A stretch of 64,000 nucleotides of DNA. Source: FEN-1099 sp964511015 (GTDB taxonomy: Bacteria; Lernaellota; Lernaellaia; Lernaellales; Lernaellaceae). Shown one piece after another: positions 26,266 to 34,752 of this stretch; the first letter of the stretch is position 1, and every line of letters starts with the position of its first letter. Both the position numbers and the translations under genes were made by a program. The stretch is taken from assembly GCA_964511015.1 (NCBI GenBank), contig CAZEDX010000008.1, positions 23,016-87,015 on the forward strand, read 5' to 3'. Below the pieces are notes generated by a model that saw only the letters and a program-made list of their open reading frames with translations, ran no database searches and had not been told where the DNA came from.

Positions 26266-27903
26266 ATGAGCGAGAAAACGCCAGCCATTCCCGCCAAGAC
26301 CGCTTCCGCCAAGTGGCTGGTATTGGTGGCCAGTGTGTTGTTTGTCGCCATCAGGCTAGCGATCATCATCACGGGGATCGACCACCTCAGTCACGCGAGC
26401 GGTGAAGAAGGCCCCGTTGTCGTCGCAGCAAAAATGCTCGCCCAATTCGGCCACTACTACAATCCGTTCGTCCACCTCTGGGGCTACCGGCCGACCATGT
26501 GGGCGTTGATAGCGCTGATGAAACTCGGCCTGTCCGACATGGCCGCACCCAAGATTCTCGCCTTGCTGGTCTCCCTGCTGGGGTTTGTGTCGCTGATTTC
26601 TTTTATTGCCTGGCGTTGGGAAACGCGGACCGCCATGGTGCTGGCGGCGCTGTTCATCTTCCCCAGCGAACCGTTTCTCAAGTGGAGCTTGATGACCTGG
26701 GGAGCCTACCCCGAGGCCGCCAGTCTGATTCTACTGCCACTGGCCTTGTTTGGCGTGGCCTTGGAAAGCCAACGGGCATTCTGGCCGTTGACAGCGGGTA
26801 TCACCGCTGGTCTGGTATTGGCGTTTTCTCCATCAGTGGCTTTTGTACCTTTGGCGATGTTCGCGGTGTTACTTCTGCCCGTGCCCGTGAACGGCTGGTT
26901 CAAGAAGGCGTCCTTGTTGATTCTAGGCGCGGTGATCGGGTTGTCACCCCTGCTCTGGTGGTTTAGCCAAGACGCAACTCATCTTTCGTTCGAAGCACAT
27001 GCCATCGCGGGCAACAATACGGCGGCGATTCCGCTGTTGGACGCCATTCGCGCCCCCGCCTGGTCGCCAATTGCGCGTTTGCTGGTCGACCGGCTAGAGG
27101 GTCTTTCTTTCTATGGTCGTCCGTGGCAAACCGTTCTGGTCCTCTTCTCTGCCTTGTGGCTGCTGGTATCCGGTTTTTGGAGCCGACGAGGCGAAGCGCG
27201 TGCCAGGTGGCAATTGATTTTTCCACTAAGTCTGGTTCTTGGCACGATAATGATCGCCACGTTCCGCTTTGCGGAGAACCTCGATATGCGCCACGTATTG
27301 TGGTTCTTCCCAGCTGGCATGGTCTGTGCCGGTTTTTTCCTGTCCGAGCGCCTGACATACGCGGAATTGCCTGTTTGGCGACGGAGACTGGTGCCGCTGG
27401 AAACGGTGATCAAGTCACTGCTGCTGTTACTGCTGGTCGCCCAGAACGCCGTAGCGGCCCTGCGCCCGATCGATCCGCTGGATGGCAACATGCTCGGGCG
27501 GTATCGGGGGGTGACCTACCAAGCCTACTTCATTTACCACGTACTCGGACCAGAAGTGGACGCGGTCAATTGTGTGCTTGATCAGTTGCCCGACCGCATG
27601 CGCGAGATGAATTTCCGTTTGGGCTTCTCGAAAGGCTTCCTGATTCAAGAAAGCTGGAATCATTTTCTGTACCGTCCGAATCGTCTGGCCTATGACTTCC
27701 ATACCCTCACGCCACCGCCGACAGAGGCGGAACGAATACCGTTCTTCACCGGCTTGGGTTGCGCGATGGCGGTCAAAGCCGGTGTTCAAACCAGCGACTT
27801 TGAAACCATCGCGCACAACTACGGCCCGAACCTACGAAGCGCGGCCGAGAGTGGCTTTGCGCTCTGCCGCCGTCTCAGTTGCTTGCCCCATCCCCCTCGT
27901 TAA
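26266..27903 (+). CDS. polytopic membrane protein, GT-C-like, function unknown
   Basis: 545 residues with about ten hydrophobic segments. An early extracytoplasmic loop contains HASGEEGPVV, acidic like the first loop of GT-C glycosyltransferases (which carry a catalytic acidic residue there), and the C-terminal ~130 residues are soluble. No firm family hit can be made by eye. Ribosome site AAGGAG lies before ATG 26266. It is flanked by two SGNH hydrolases, so transfer or supply of an acyl or sugar group for the envelope is a reasonable guess. The last 29 bases overlap the convergent gene. Confidence 0.6.
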   Translation: MSEKTPAIPAKTASAKWLVLVASVLFVAIRLAIIITGIDHLSHASGEEGPVVVAAKMLAQFGHYYNPFVHLWGYRPTMWALIALMKLGLSDMAAPKILALLVSLLGFVSLISFIAWRWETRTAMVLAALFIFPSEPFLKWSLMTWGAYPEAASLILLPLALFGVALESQRAFWPLTAGITAGLVLAFSPSVAFVPLAMFAVLLLPVPVNGWFKKASLLILGAVIGLSPLLWWFSQDATHLSFEAHAIAGNNTAAIPLLDAIRAPAWSPIARLLVDRLEGLSFYGRPWQTVLVLFSALWLLVSGFWSRRGEARARWQLIFPLSLVLGTIMIATFRFAENLDMRHVLWFFPAGMVCAGFFLSERLTYAELPVWRRRLVPLETVIKSLLLLLLVAQNAVAALRPIDPLDGNMLGRYRGVTYQAYFIYHVLGPEVDAVNCVLDQLPDRMREMNFRLGFSKGFLIQESWNHFLYRPNRLAYDFHTLTPPPTEAERIPFFTGLGCAMAVKAGVQTSDFETIAHNYGPNLRSAAESGFALCRRLSCLPHPPR

Positions 27904-28954
27904 AAAACTTCGTACCGGGAATGAAGCGCTGGTCAATCAACCATTTGGCAATCTGCTCGCCGTACCAGGCAAGAACCTTCTTCGGAGGGTGTATTTGCCG
28001 GTATTCTTCCGGCAGATCGTCGGCATTCAGGACCAGCGTCGGTGCGGTTACACCGGCAAACGAGTTGAGACCATTGACGATCGGCCTTGCTTGGTGTTGG
28101 AACAATTCCATAAACGGACCCAGGATGACGCAAGTCTGTACTCTTCCCCGGCTCTCGCGTAGAAAACTACCCAAGGCTCGGGCGCTTTCGGCACGGAACT
28201 GATCACCGGAATCCATCCAGAAAACCCGATCATTTGTTCGATGCGCTTCTGCCCACGCCAACCGCGCGTACCGGTAGATCGCCAAATGTCCCATGAACCA
28301 TCGATTGAGCGTACGCCTGAAACTCGAAGATGTGGCAACCGGCAACAGGCGGTCCCAATAGTCTGGTCGCCGCGCGAAGTACGGCGCGACCGGTGCGCCC
28401 CACAAGAAGCCGATCGGCGTGGTGTTGGAAGGCGCGACGATCACCAGATCAGGTTTGAATCGTTGCACCACCTCGCGGCCGAGGGTGGCCATTTGCAGCC
28501 CAATGTAGGCGCTGGTCCCAAAGTTCCATACCTCACAGCGCTGAGAAGAAAGCTGGTTCAACGACGCTTCAAGTTGGGCCGGCCAGGTTTCCTGATCGTT
28601 CACCATGGCGCCGAACACGTTCGAACCGCCGAGGCAAACGACGCGAAAGGCGCCAGCTGGCTTGGTCAGCGGCCTTTCTGCGCTCCGCGCGCCGAGAGAG
28701 TTGATGGTGACACGATACCAACCGAACGGCCCCAGATAGCGCTCGGATGAACCAGGTTTTAGGCGGAAAGTGAGATTGGGGTCCGGATCGGCGATGTAGT
28801 TTGCCAAATCGCCGCGCGCGTAATAGAGGTTCTTTTCAACGTAACGCCAGTCCACACCTGAGACACGAATAGTCCCCTCGGCGATCGCCAACGCTACCGC
28901 CAGTGACAAAAACGCCCTATGCAGCCGACGCCGAGTACGGGACGACCATAACAT
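27875..28954 (-). CDS. SGNH/GDSL-like hydrolase, secreted or anchored
   Basis: About 359 residues. One N-terminal hydrophobic segment (AFLSLAVALAIAEGTIRVSG), then an SGNH fold: LGGSNVFG (nucleophile block), WNFGTSAYIGLQ, APSNTTP and a C-terminal HPPKKVLAWYG. Resembles GDSL-type esterases next to surface polysaccharide genes. A longer start at 29005 exists, but ATG 28954 has a TAGAAT 7 bases upstream and I prefer it. The start region overlaps the upstream end of the divergent lipoprotein gene's longest frame. Confidence 0.68.
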   Translation of the reverse strand: MLWSSRTRRRLHRAFLSLAVALAIAEGTIRVSGVDWRYVEKNLYYARGDLANYIADPDPNLTFRLKPGSSERYLGPFGWYRVTINSLGARSAERPLTKPAGAFRVVCLGGSNVFGAMVNDQETWPAQLEASLNQLSSQRCEVWNFGTSAYIGLQMATLGREVVQRFKPDLVIVAPSNTTPIGFLWGAPVAPYFARRPDYWDRLLPVATSSSFRRTLNRWFMGHLAIYRYARLAWAEAHRTNDRVFWMDSGDQFRAESARALGSFLRESRGRVQTCVILGPFMELFQHQARPIVNGLNSFAGVTAPTLVLNADDLPEEYRQIHPPKKVLAWYGEQIAKWLIDQRFIPGTKFFNEGDGASN

Positions 28955-28961
28955 GGTCCCA

Positions 28962-28967
28962 ATTCTA
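28962..28967 (-). promoter_or_regulatory. -10-like TAGAAT next to the SGNH start
   Basis: TAGAAT on the minus strand, seven bases before ATG 28954; no Shine-Dalgarno between them and only a poor -35. Fits the leaderless pattern of several other genes here. Confidence 0.3.
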
Positions 28968-29065
28968 CCGTCGGCGCTCGGTTGACAGTAGCCCCCCGGT
29001 GGCATAGGAAAGTAAGAGCTATCGCGAATCCGGCGGTTGTGGTCGGCCCGCGGCGGGAGGATCTG

Positions 29066-29572
29066 ATGCAGCGAGTTTTGATCGTCATGTTAGCGTTGGT
29101 GGTGGCGGCCTGGGTAGGCTGCGCACCCGCTGAAAAGGTCAACGAAGACAACGCGGACCAGTCCGTTTCGTTTCCTTTGCTGGTTGACAGCGACCAGATA
29201 TTCGGCTTCACCAGCGGTTCCGAGATCGGCGACCTGCACTTCTCGGACTCCAAAGGCCTGGTCGGCTCCCGAATCAAATGCAATCTGAAATTGGACGACT
29301 GGGACCGTTTCCAAGACACCACATTAGCGGGCTCGATCGTGCTCAACAACACCGACGCCACCAAGGTCGACGAGTACGCCGAGTACTTCGAAGTCACCAG
29401 TGACGAGACCGAGGTTTACTTCTACATCCCGCAGATCAAATCCGTACCCACCGTACTGAATTTCACGTTCACCCTGTATTTCTCTGAAGAAACCGACACG
29501 GGTTCCTTGCACGAGTTCATCGCCAAACAAGACTACCAATTCGAGGTCGACCAGGGGCAACCGGCGACCTGA
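29066..29572 (+). CDS. lipoprotein of unknown function, beta-rich
   Basis: 168 residues. Signal peptide with lipobox-like end AAWVGC, then an acidic stretch (EDNADQ) and a predicted beta-sandwich with alternating polar/apolar residues. GGGAGG ribosome site before ATG 29066 supports this start over the longer frame from 28982. No family recognised. It has its own terminator downstream. Possibly a surface lipoprotein. Confidence 0.7.
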   Translation: MQRVLIVMLALVVAAWVGCAPAEKVNEDNADQSVSFPLLVDSDQIFGFTSGSEIGDLHFSDSKGLVGSRIKCNLKLDDWDRFQDTTLAGSIVLNNTDATKVDEYAEYFEVTSDETEVYFYIPQIKSVPTVLNFTFTLYFSEETDTGSLHEFIAKQDYQFEVDQGQPAT

Positions 29573-29595
29573 GCCAAACCTCCAGTCAGCCATAT

Positions 29596-29623
29596 GGGCC
29601 CGGCGGCGGGCCCGTTTCTTTTT
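29596..29623 (+). terminator. Rho-independent terminator after the lipoprotein gene
   Basis: GGGCCC (29596-29601) and GGGCCC (29608-29613) can pair, with GGCGGC between, followed by GTTTCTTTTT. Confidence 0.7.
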
Positions 29624-29636
29624 ACCGGTCGCCGGT

Positions 29637-29642
29637 TATACT
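29637..29642 (+). promoter_or_regulatory. -10-like TATACT directly before the subtilisin gene
   Basis: TATACT ends 6 bases before ATG 29649 and the 6 bases (TTTGGC) hold no ribosome site, so the transcript would be leaderless. No good -35 hexamer is visible. Confidence 0.4.
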
Positions 29643-29648
29643 TTTGGC

Positions 29649-31685
29649 ATGAAACGTCTGCTACCACTGTTGTTGCTGCTGCCGTTGTTAACCGCCGGCA
29701 CTTCGAACACGCCGGTCTTGCGTTTTCTGCATGCAACGGTATTGGCGCCGGAACTGCCCGCCGATCGACTCGCGCGACAATGGGCCATATTGACCGCCGC
29801 CGGGCACCCGTTTTTGATTCGTGTTGACAGCGCGTTTGTGCGTTCAAACGCACGTCCAACCACCGAGCAAGGGCTGACCTGGCTGGCGCCAGTTCCTCCA
29901 GACGGCTGGATCGTCATGCCGGTCGCGCCGGCCACGCACGTTCCCAGTTTCGTGCGTTGGTGTGGAATACTGCCACCCGACGCCAAACGAGGACCGGGGT
30001 TGGCCGACGGCCATGTGCCGGCCGGTCTGCGTTTGCGCGAAGCGAATCTGCCGGTCAGAACAATAACCGGCGGTTCGACGGCTCTGGTGAATCAGGTTCT
30101 TCGCCGGCCTGACGTCTGGGCCGTCGACGGGTTGCGTCCGCGCTTGCAGACGACCAATGATGTGGTCCGCGCAACCATCGGCGCGGAAGTAGTACAAGCT
30201 GCGCCGTGGAATCTCGATGGCAACGGTGTGGCGCTGGCTATTTGGGATGAAGGCGACATCGATCATCCCGGTCTGGCCGATCGGTTGACCATCATGCGGC
30301 ATGCCGATGTCAGCGAGCACTCCACTCACGTTGCCGGGACGATGGCGGGAAACGGTGTGAGCTCGACCGATCGCGAATACCGCGGTGTGGCACCCGCGGC
30401 GACGATCTACTCGTGGAGCTTCGACGATCCGACCGCCGATCTCACTGCCGGCCAGGCCACCGGCGCCTTCTGGGCCAATAACAGCTGGGTCTACCTGATC
30501 AACAACGACGAAGACAACTGCGACTACCTCAACTCCTACGACGAATTTACGGCGCGGTATGACGAGACTACGGTGTCGACCACCGCCCTGTTCGGCTTTG
30601 CCTTTGCCGCGGGAAACATGGGCAGCATGACCGACTGCGGTATTGCTTCGCGAGGCGGCTTCGGCAGTATTCCGCCGCCGGCCACCGCCAAGGACGTGAT
30701 CGCCGTCGGTTCGACCGACGATGGCCGCCAAGCGAGCAGCTTTTCCAGCCGTGGACCCACAGCGGACGGCCGCATCAAACCCGACATCATGGCGCTCGGC
30801 TGCGAATCGCCTGGGCGCGGCTATGTCACTTCCACCCTGCCGCCGGATGAATATGGCGGCAGCGGCTGGTGCGGCACCAGCATGGCTACGCCACAGGTCA
30901 CCGGCGGCGCGGCGTTGTTGAAGCAACTGGCCGACCAACTCCAACTCGCGTTGCGGCCGGCGTTGATCAAGACCTTGCTCATCGCGTCGGCGCATCCGTT
31001 GACCGATGGCCCCTCGTATGTCACCGGCTGGGGCTCGTTGGACCTGGTTACGGCCGCGGCGATGATGCAACAAGGCGGCTTTGCGGAGGGGACTGTCACT
31101 ACCGGCAAAACGGATTATGTGTCGTCATTCGAAGTGCCCGCGGACACGCCCGTGATCGAGCTCACGTTGGCGTGGGACGATCCGGCCGCGGCGGAAACGG
31201 TGGCACGGACACTGGTCAACGATTTGGAATTGCGACTGGTCGATCCCGAAGGAAACGAATACCTACCTTGGACTCTCGACCCGGACAACCCAACGGCGGC
31301 GGCCGTCGCGGGCGAAGACCATCGCAACAACGTCGAGCAGGTACGTGTCATTTCACCAACGGCCGGGAACTGGACAGTCCGCGTCTTCGCGGCGAATCTG
31401 CTGACCGAACAAGTCTTTTACTTAGCCGGCTGGGTGCTGGGTGATTTGGCGTGCGATGCCGACGGAGACCGGTCGGCTGGAGCGTCTTGCGGCGGCGACG
31501 ACTGTGACGATCAGGACCCGGCTTTGCATCCTGGCGCGGAAGACGTGTGCGAAGACGAAATCGACCAGGATTGCGACGGCAAATCCGATGAATACTGCAG
31601 CAGCAATTCCCTGGACCCCCCTGAGGAATCGCCCACCCCTGAAGAGGAAGAAGGGGATGATGACAACGGTTGCGGCTGTTCGTAA
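29649..31685 (+). CDS. secreted subtilisin-like (S8) serine protease with MopE-like motif and Cys-rich C-terminal tail
   Basis: 678 residues. Signal peptide (MKRLLPLLLLLPLLTAGTS), a ~160-residue pro-region, then the S8 domain with Asp200 (IWDEGDIDHPG), His224 (HSTHVAG), AAGNMGS for the oxyanion Asn and Ser411 (GTSMATP). A jelly-roll-like domain (~480-590) resembles the P/proprotein-convertase type. Next comes a MopE-like metal-binding segment (CDADGD, CDDQDP, CEDEIDQDCDG) with paired cysteines. The end is a Pro/Glu/Asp stalk and GDDDNGCGCS. The same kind of acidic stalk with a Cys-Gly-Cys end closes the Kelch protein at 49556-51559, suggesting a shared C-terminal sorting or anchoring signal. 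Confidence 0.9.
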   Translation: MKRLLPLLLLLPLLTAGTSNTPVLRFLHATVLAPELPADRLARQWAILTAAGHPFLIRVDSAFVRSNARPTTEQGLTWLAPVPPDGWIVMPVAPATHVPSFVRWCGILPPDAKRGPGLADGHVPAGLRLREANLPVRTITGGSTALVNQVLRRPDVWAVDGLRPRLQTTNDVVRATIGAEVVQAAPWNLDGNGVALAIWDEGDIDHPGLADRLTIMRHADVSEHSTHVAGTMAGNGVSSTDREYRGVAPAATIYSWSFDDPTADLTAGQATGAFWANNSWVYLINNDEDNCDYLNSYDEFTARYDETTVSTTALFGFAFAAGNMGSMTDCGIASRGGFGSIPPPATAKDVIAVGSTDDGRQASSFSSRGPTADGRIKPDIMALGCESPGRGYVTSTLPPDEYGGSGWCGTSMATPQVTGGAALLKQLADQLQLALRPALIKTLLIASAHPLTDGPSYVTGWGSLDLVTAAAMMQQGGFAEGTVTTGKTDYVSSFEVPADTPVIELTLAWDDPAAAETVARTLVNDLELRLVDPEGNEYLPWTLDPDNPTAAAVAGEDHRNNVEQVRVISPTAGNWTVRVFAANLLTEQVFYLAGWVLGDLACDADGDRSAGASCGGDDCDDQDPALHPGAEDVCEDEIDQDCDGKSDEYCSSNSLDPPEESPTPEEEEGDDDNGCGCS

Positions 31686-31703
31686 CCCCATTGGAGGTCA
31701 ACG

Positions 31704-31994
31704 ATGAAAAGCTTGTCTCTGTTCCTGGTGCTATTGGTCTTGATGGCCGCCTGCAATGACAGCAGCGATGACGACTCCCTGACCATGCAAGACTGTTCCG
31801 ACCTGCTCTACGAGATCTACGACGAATGCAGTCTCACGATGCCGATGGTTGACGGCGAGTATCCAGATCTCGAAGAGGCGCAAGACTATTGCGAGCAGGA
31901 TCAGGTCTTCGACTGGCCGTGCGTCGACGAATGCATTTTCCACAACAAAGGCCTTTGCATGTCGATTAAACTCTGTCTGGAGAATTGCGGCTAG
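31704..31994 (+). CDS. small Cys-rich lipoprotein
   Basis: 96 residues. Signal sequence with lipobox LMAAC; the mature part is strongly acidic and contains eight further cysteines, several in CxxxC-like spacing (CVDEC, CLENC), so it is probably disulfide-rich. GGAGG ribosome site 7 bases before ATG. It lies 18 bases after the protease and may be a partner, inhibitor or substrate of it; this is inference. Its stop codon shares CTAG with the convergent rimO stop. Confidence 0.7.
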   Translation: MKSLSLFLVLLVLMAACNDSSDDDSLTMQDCSDLLYEIYDECSLTMPMVDGEYPDLEEAQDYCEQDQVFDWPCVDECIFHNKGLCMSIKLCLENCG

Positions 31995-33337
31995 ACAAGA
32001 TCGGCGAACAGATCGTACAGATCGGTTTCGGATATTTTGGCGCGCACAATCTGCCCTTCGCGGCAGGAATCCTCTCGTGGGGCGCGAAGGTAGACCACAC
32101 CGTCGACTTCGGGAGCTTGTTGTGGAAGGCGGCCCACATGCGAGTAGGCCTGTCGGTCGTGTTTATGTAACACCTCTTCCACCAGCACATCGACGGTTTG
32201 ACCCACCCTCAGCCGCAAACGGTCGGCGCTGATTTCCTGTTGCCGCGCCATAATCAGATCCACCCGCGCCCGAGCCAGATCGGCGTCGACCCAGTTCGGC
32301 AGGTCGTATGCCGGCGTACCCTCTTCCGGCGACCAGGCGAACGCCCCGACATGGTCGAAACGCCAACGGTTCATGAAAGCAAGCAGTTCCTCGACATCGT
32401 CCTCGGTCTCCCCGGGGTGACCGAGCAGAAACGTGGTGCGAATGGCAAGGTCGGGCGCCAATTCGCGCAACATCGAGACTACTTGTTCGGTTGAGGCTCG
32501 CGTCTGCGGGCGGTTCATTGCCTGGAGCATGCGATCGCTAACGTGCTGCAGCGGCACGTCCAAATACGGCACAACACTCCGGCAGGCCAGCATGGTGTGC
32601 ACCAATTCCTCGTCCACCCGCGCCGGATGCACATAGAGCAGCCGCAGCCAGCGCAAGCGCTCGATTTGATCCAGCCGAAGCAGCAACTCGGGCAAAGAAC
32701 GGCTCGGCGAGAGATCCTGTCCGTAACGAGTCAGATCTTGCGCCACTAGGCTAAGCTCGACTACGCCGCCCGCAACCAGACGTTCGGCTTCCTCTACCAC
32801 CGCGTTCCATTCCCGACTACGGAACGGTCCGCGCAGACGGCCGATGATGCAGTAGGCGCAATCGTTGGAGCAGCCGTCGGCGATTTTCAGATAGGCCCGG
32901 TACGGCGGCGTCGACAATACACGGGGCAGGTCCACATGGCGAGCCTCGGTGACCGGCGCCAACGCAAGCCGTCGCCCGCCGCCGGCGACCATTTGCTCGA
33001 CCAATTCGTCCACTCGCCACAGATCGCCGACGCTGACGATCAAGTCGAGTTCGGGCATGCCGTCGGCCAATTCGTTCAGGTACTTCTGCGGCAGACATCC
33101 GACCGCCGCCAGCCAGCGCGTTTCGCCTTTCTGTTTCGCCTCGGCCTCCTCCAGCAGCGTGTCGACCGATTCCTGGGCAGCGTCCTCGACAAACGCACAG
33201 GTATTGACGATTACAAGGTCCGACGGACCGTCGGCAACCATGGTCCAGCCGCGGCGCAATAGCGCTGTGGCCATCGATTCGCTGTCGACCAGATTTTTGG
33301 CGCAACCCAAACTGACCAGGCGAAATACGCGTTTCAC
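31991..33337 (-). CDS. rimO: ribosomal protein S12 methylthiotransferase RimO
   Basis: 448 residues. UPF0004 domain with the three auxiliary-cluster cysteines (SLGCAKN, NTCAF, VGCLPQ), radical SAM domain with Cys156/160/163 (CSNDCAYC), and a C-terminal TRAM domain. SLGCAKNLVDSE is typical of RimO rather than MiaB. It adds a methylthio group to an aspartate of ribosomal protein S12. The much longer frame is a shadow; the GTG at 33337 overlaps the stop of the upstream gene (GTGA) and gives the normal family length. Confidence 0.94.
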   Translation of the reverse strand: MKRVFRLVSLGCAKNLVDSESMATALLRRGWTMVADGPSDLVIVNTCAFVEDAAQESVDTLLEEAEAKQKGETRWLAAVGCLPQKYLNELADGMPELDLIVSVGDLWRVDELVEQMVAGGGRRLALAPVTEARHVDLPRVLSTPPYRAYLKIADGCSNDCAYCIIGRLRGPFRSREWNAVVEEAERLVAGGVVELSLVAQDLTRYGQDLSPSRSLPELLLRLDQIERLRWLRLLYVHPARVDEELVHTMLACRSVVPYLDVPLQHVSDRMLQAMNRPQTRASTEQVVSMLRELAPDLAIRTTFLLGHPGETEDDVEELLAFMNRWRFDHVGAFAWSPEEGTPAYDLPNWVDADLARARVDLIMARQQEISADRLRLRVGQTVDVLVEEVLHKHDRQAYSHVGRLPQQAPEVDGVVYLRAPREDSCREGQIVRAKISETDLYDLFADLV

Positions 33338-34311
33338 CGTAGCATCTCCAGAAAGGCTTCCAGGCGGGTCAGCGCCTGCCCGCCCAGCGGACCAGGGCGA
33401 TCGCCTTCCAGCGCCAGAACGGGAACCGGCAGTGTCTCGCGCAGAACGATGTCTTCGATCTGCCGGTGACAAAAGGCCTGCAAGTAATTGATGGCGCCGC
33501 GCACGCGCCGGCGCGAAATTTCCGCGCGCAGATCCGCCAGCCGATAGCGCAAGTCGTAAGGATAGGTGTAGCGACAGAACTGCTCGACCAGATCCGCGCA
33601 ATCATTGGGCATGGCGAATTGCCGCGGAACTTCGGCAAACACGATGCGTGCGTGGCGCTGTTCGAGCGCTTCAAACAGACCGTCGAAAATCGGGGGCACA
33701 CCCAACAGCGCCAGCGGAACATAATCACGTCGTGCGGGCCGAGCGGCCGCTTCCAGTAAAAAGGCGGTCAGCCGACGTTCGAATGCGTCGGCATCGCCGG
33801 CGAAATCGCTGGCGGAAACCAGGTAGTCGTGTAGTTCGCGTGAACAGATCTTTCCCTCGGCCCAAGCCAGGCGATCCAATTCGACCAGCTTCTCCCGCAA
33901 TGGCTTCCACGAACGGCGTACTTCCTCGGCGGCGGTGAGCGAAGTGCCAAGGCGAGCGGCCAAATCGGCCAGCGCCGCGCGCACGTCGTCCGGTTCCGGG
34001 GTATTGGGAAAGCCAAAAGGAATCACTTCGATCCCGCGGTAACCAAGCACTTCCGCCAAAGCCCGAGTGTTGGAGCAGTCGCCGGTCAGGACGGTGATGA
34101 CGGCATCGGCTGCACCGGTTCGAACGGCGGCATAGATACCCTTGATCCAGGCACATACGCCCGACGGGAATCCTTCGGTTTCCGCCAGTTCCAGCAGTCG
34201 GCCGCGTTTTGGGTGGGCAAGAAAGGCGTTGTTCAGATCGACCGGCGTGTGACCGGCCGCAATCACAATCTCGTGGGGGATTGTGGTAGTGATGCCAATA
34301 CGTTTGCCCAT
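33334..34311 (-). CDS. 2-hydroxyacyl-CoA dehydratase (HgdB/YjiM-like) family protein
   Basis: 325 residues. Resembles the D/B subunit family of 2-hydroxyacyl-CoA dehydratases and benzoyl-CoA reductases: GITTTIPHEIVIAAGHTPVDLNN at the start, FPSGVCAWIKG (Cys ~53), VLTGDCSNTRAL (Cys ~79), and a later QFCRYTYPYD with LQAFCHRQIE. These cysteines would hold Fe-S clusters. No second dehydratase subunit and no ATP-dependent activator is nearby, so it may be a stand-alone member such as YjiM or a double-cubane protein rather than a fermentation enzyme. Coupled to rimO by GTGA. Confidence 0.78.
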   Translation of the reverse strand: MGKRIGITTTIPHEIVIAAGHTPVDLNNAFLAHPKRGRLLELAETEGFPSGVCAWIKGIYAAVRTGAADAVITVLTGDCSNTRALAEVLGYRGIEVIPFGFPNTPEPDDVRAALADLAARLGTSLTAAEEVRRSWKPLREKLVELDRLAWAEGKICSRELHDYLVSASDFAGDADAFERRLTAFLLEAAARPARRDYVPLALLGVPPIFDGLFEALEQRHARIVFAEVPRQFAMPNDCADLVEQFCRYTYPYDLRYRLADLRAEISRRRVRGAINYLQAFCHRQIEDIVLRETLPVPVLALEGDRPGPLGGQALTRLEAFLEMLR

Positions 34312-34329
34312 CGAGATCGTGCCGGAATC

Positions 34330-34668
34330 TCAGTCGCGAACCAAAATGAAGTAGAGCAGCACCCCGGTGATCAGCGCACAACCGATAAAAAAAAGTGCGA
34401 TGTCACCGATGGACGAAGTGCCGGCGACAACGTCAAACGAGCGAAGCTCCGCTTCGGTTTTTTCCAACGTGAAATGGTGCACGGTGATGTAGGCCCACGT
34501 GCCGCAAACCACCAGCAGCAGTTTCTTCCGCGCGCGCGGGAGCACCACCGAGGCCAGGATCAACACCGCGCAGAACGCGAGACCCAAGGGATTAATGAGC
34601 CCCGAAAAGTACTGCCCTTGCCGAAAGGCCGCCATAATCAGTTCCCAGTTGGTGCTCACCCACTCCAT
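34330..34668 (-). CDS. small membrane protein (112 aa), unknown
   Basis: Three hydrophobic segments (about 28-45, 49-65, 88-110). GAGGTGG ribosome site before ATG. It precedes the HgdB-like gene by 18 bases, so they probably share a transcript. No family recognised. Confidence 0.6.
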   Translation of the reverse strand: MEWVSTNWELIMAAFRQGQYFSGLINPLGLAFCAVLILASVVLPRARKKLLLVVCGTWAYITVHHFTLEKTEAELRSFDVVAGTSSIGDIALFFIGCALITGVLLYFILVRD

Positions 34669-34752
34669 CTACCACCTCTTTCGGAAGGAACAGGTACCAT
34701 GCGACGCTCGTCCTGTCGGAGCGATTCGAAATCAGTCTACGCGAGGCGCCGG

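Noticed and set aside
29844..31073. 409-codon minus-strand frame opposite the subtilisin
   Set aside because: The subtilisin triad and signal peptide are clear on the plus strand; the opposite frame is a GC-rich shadow.
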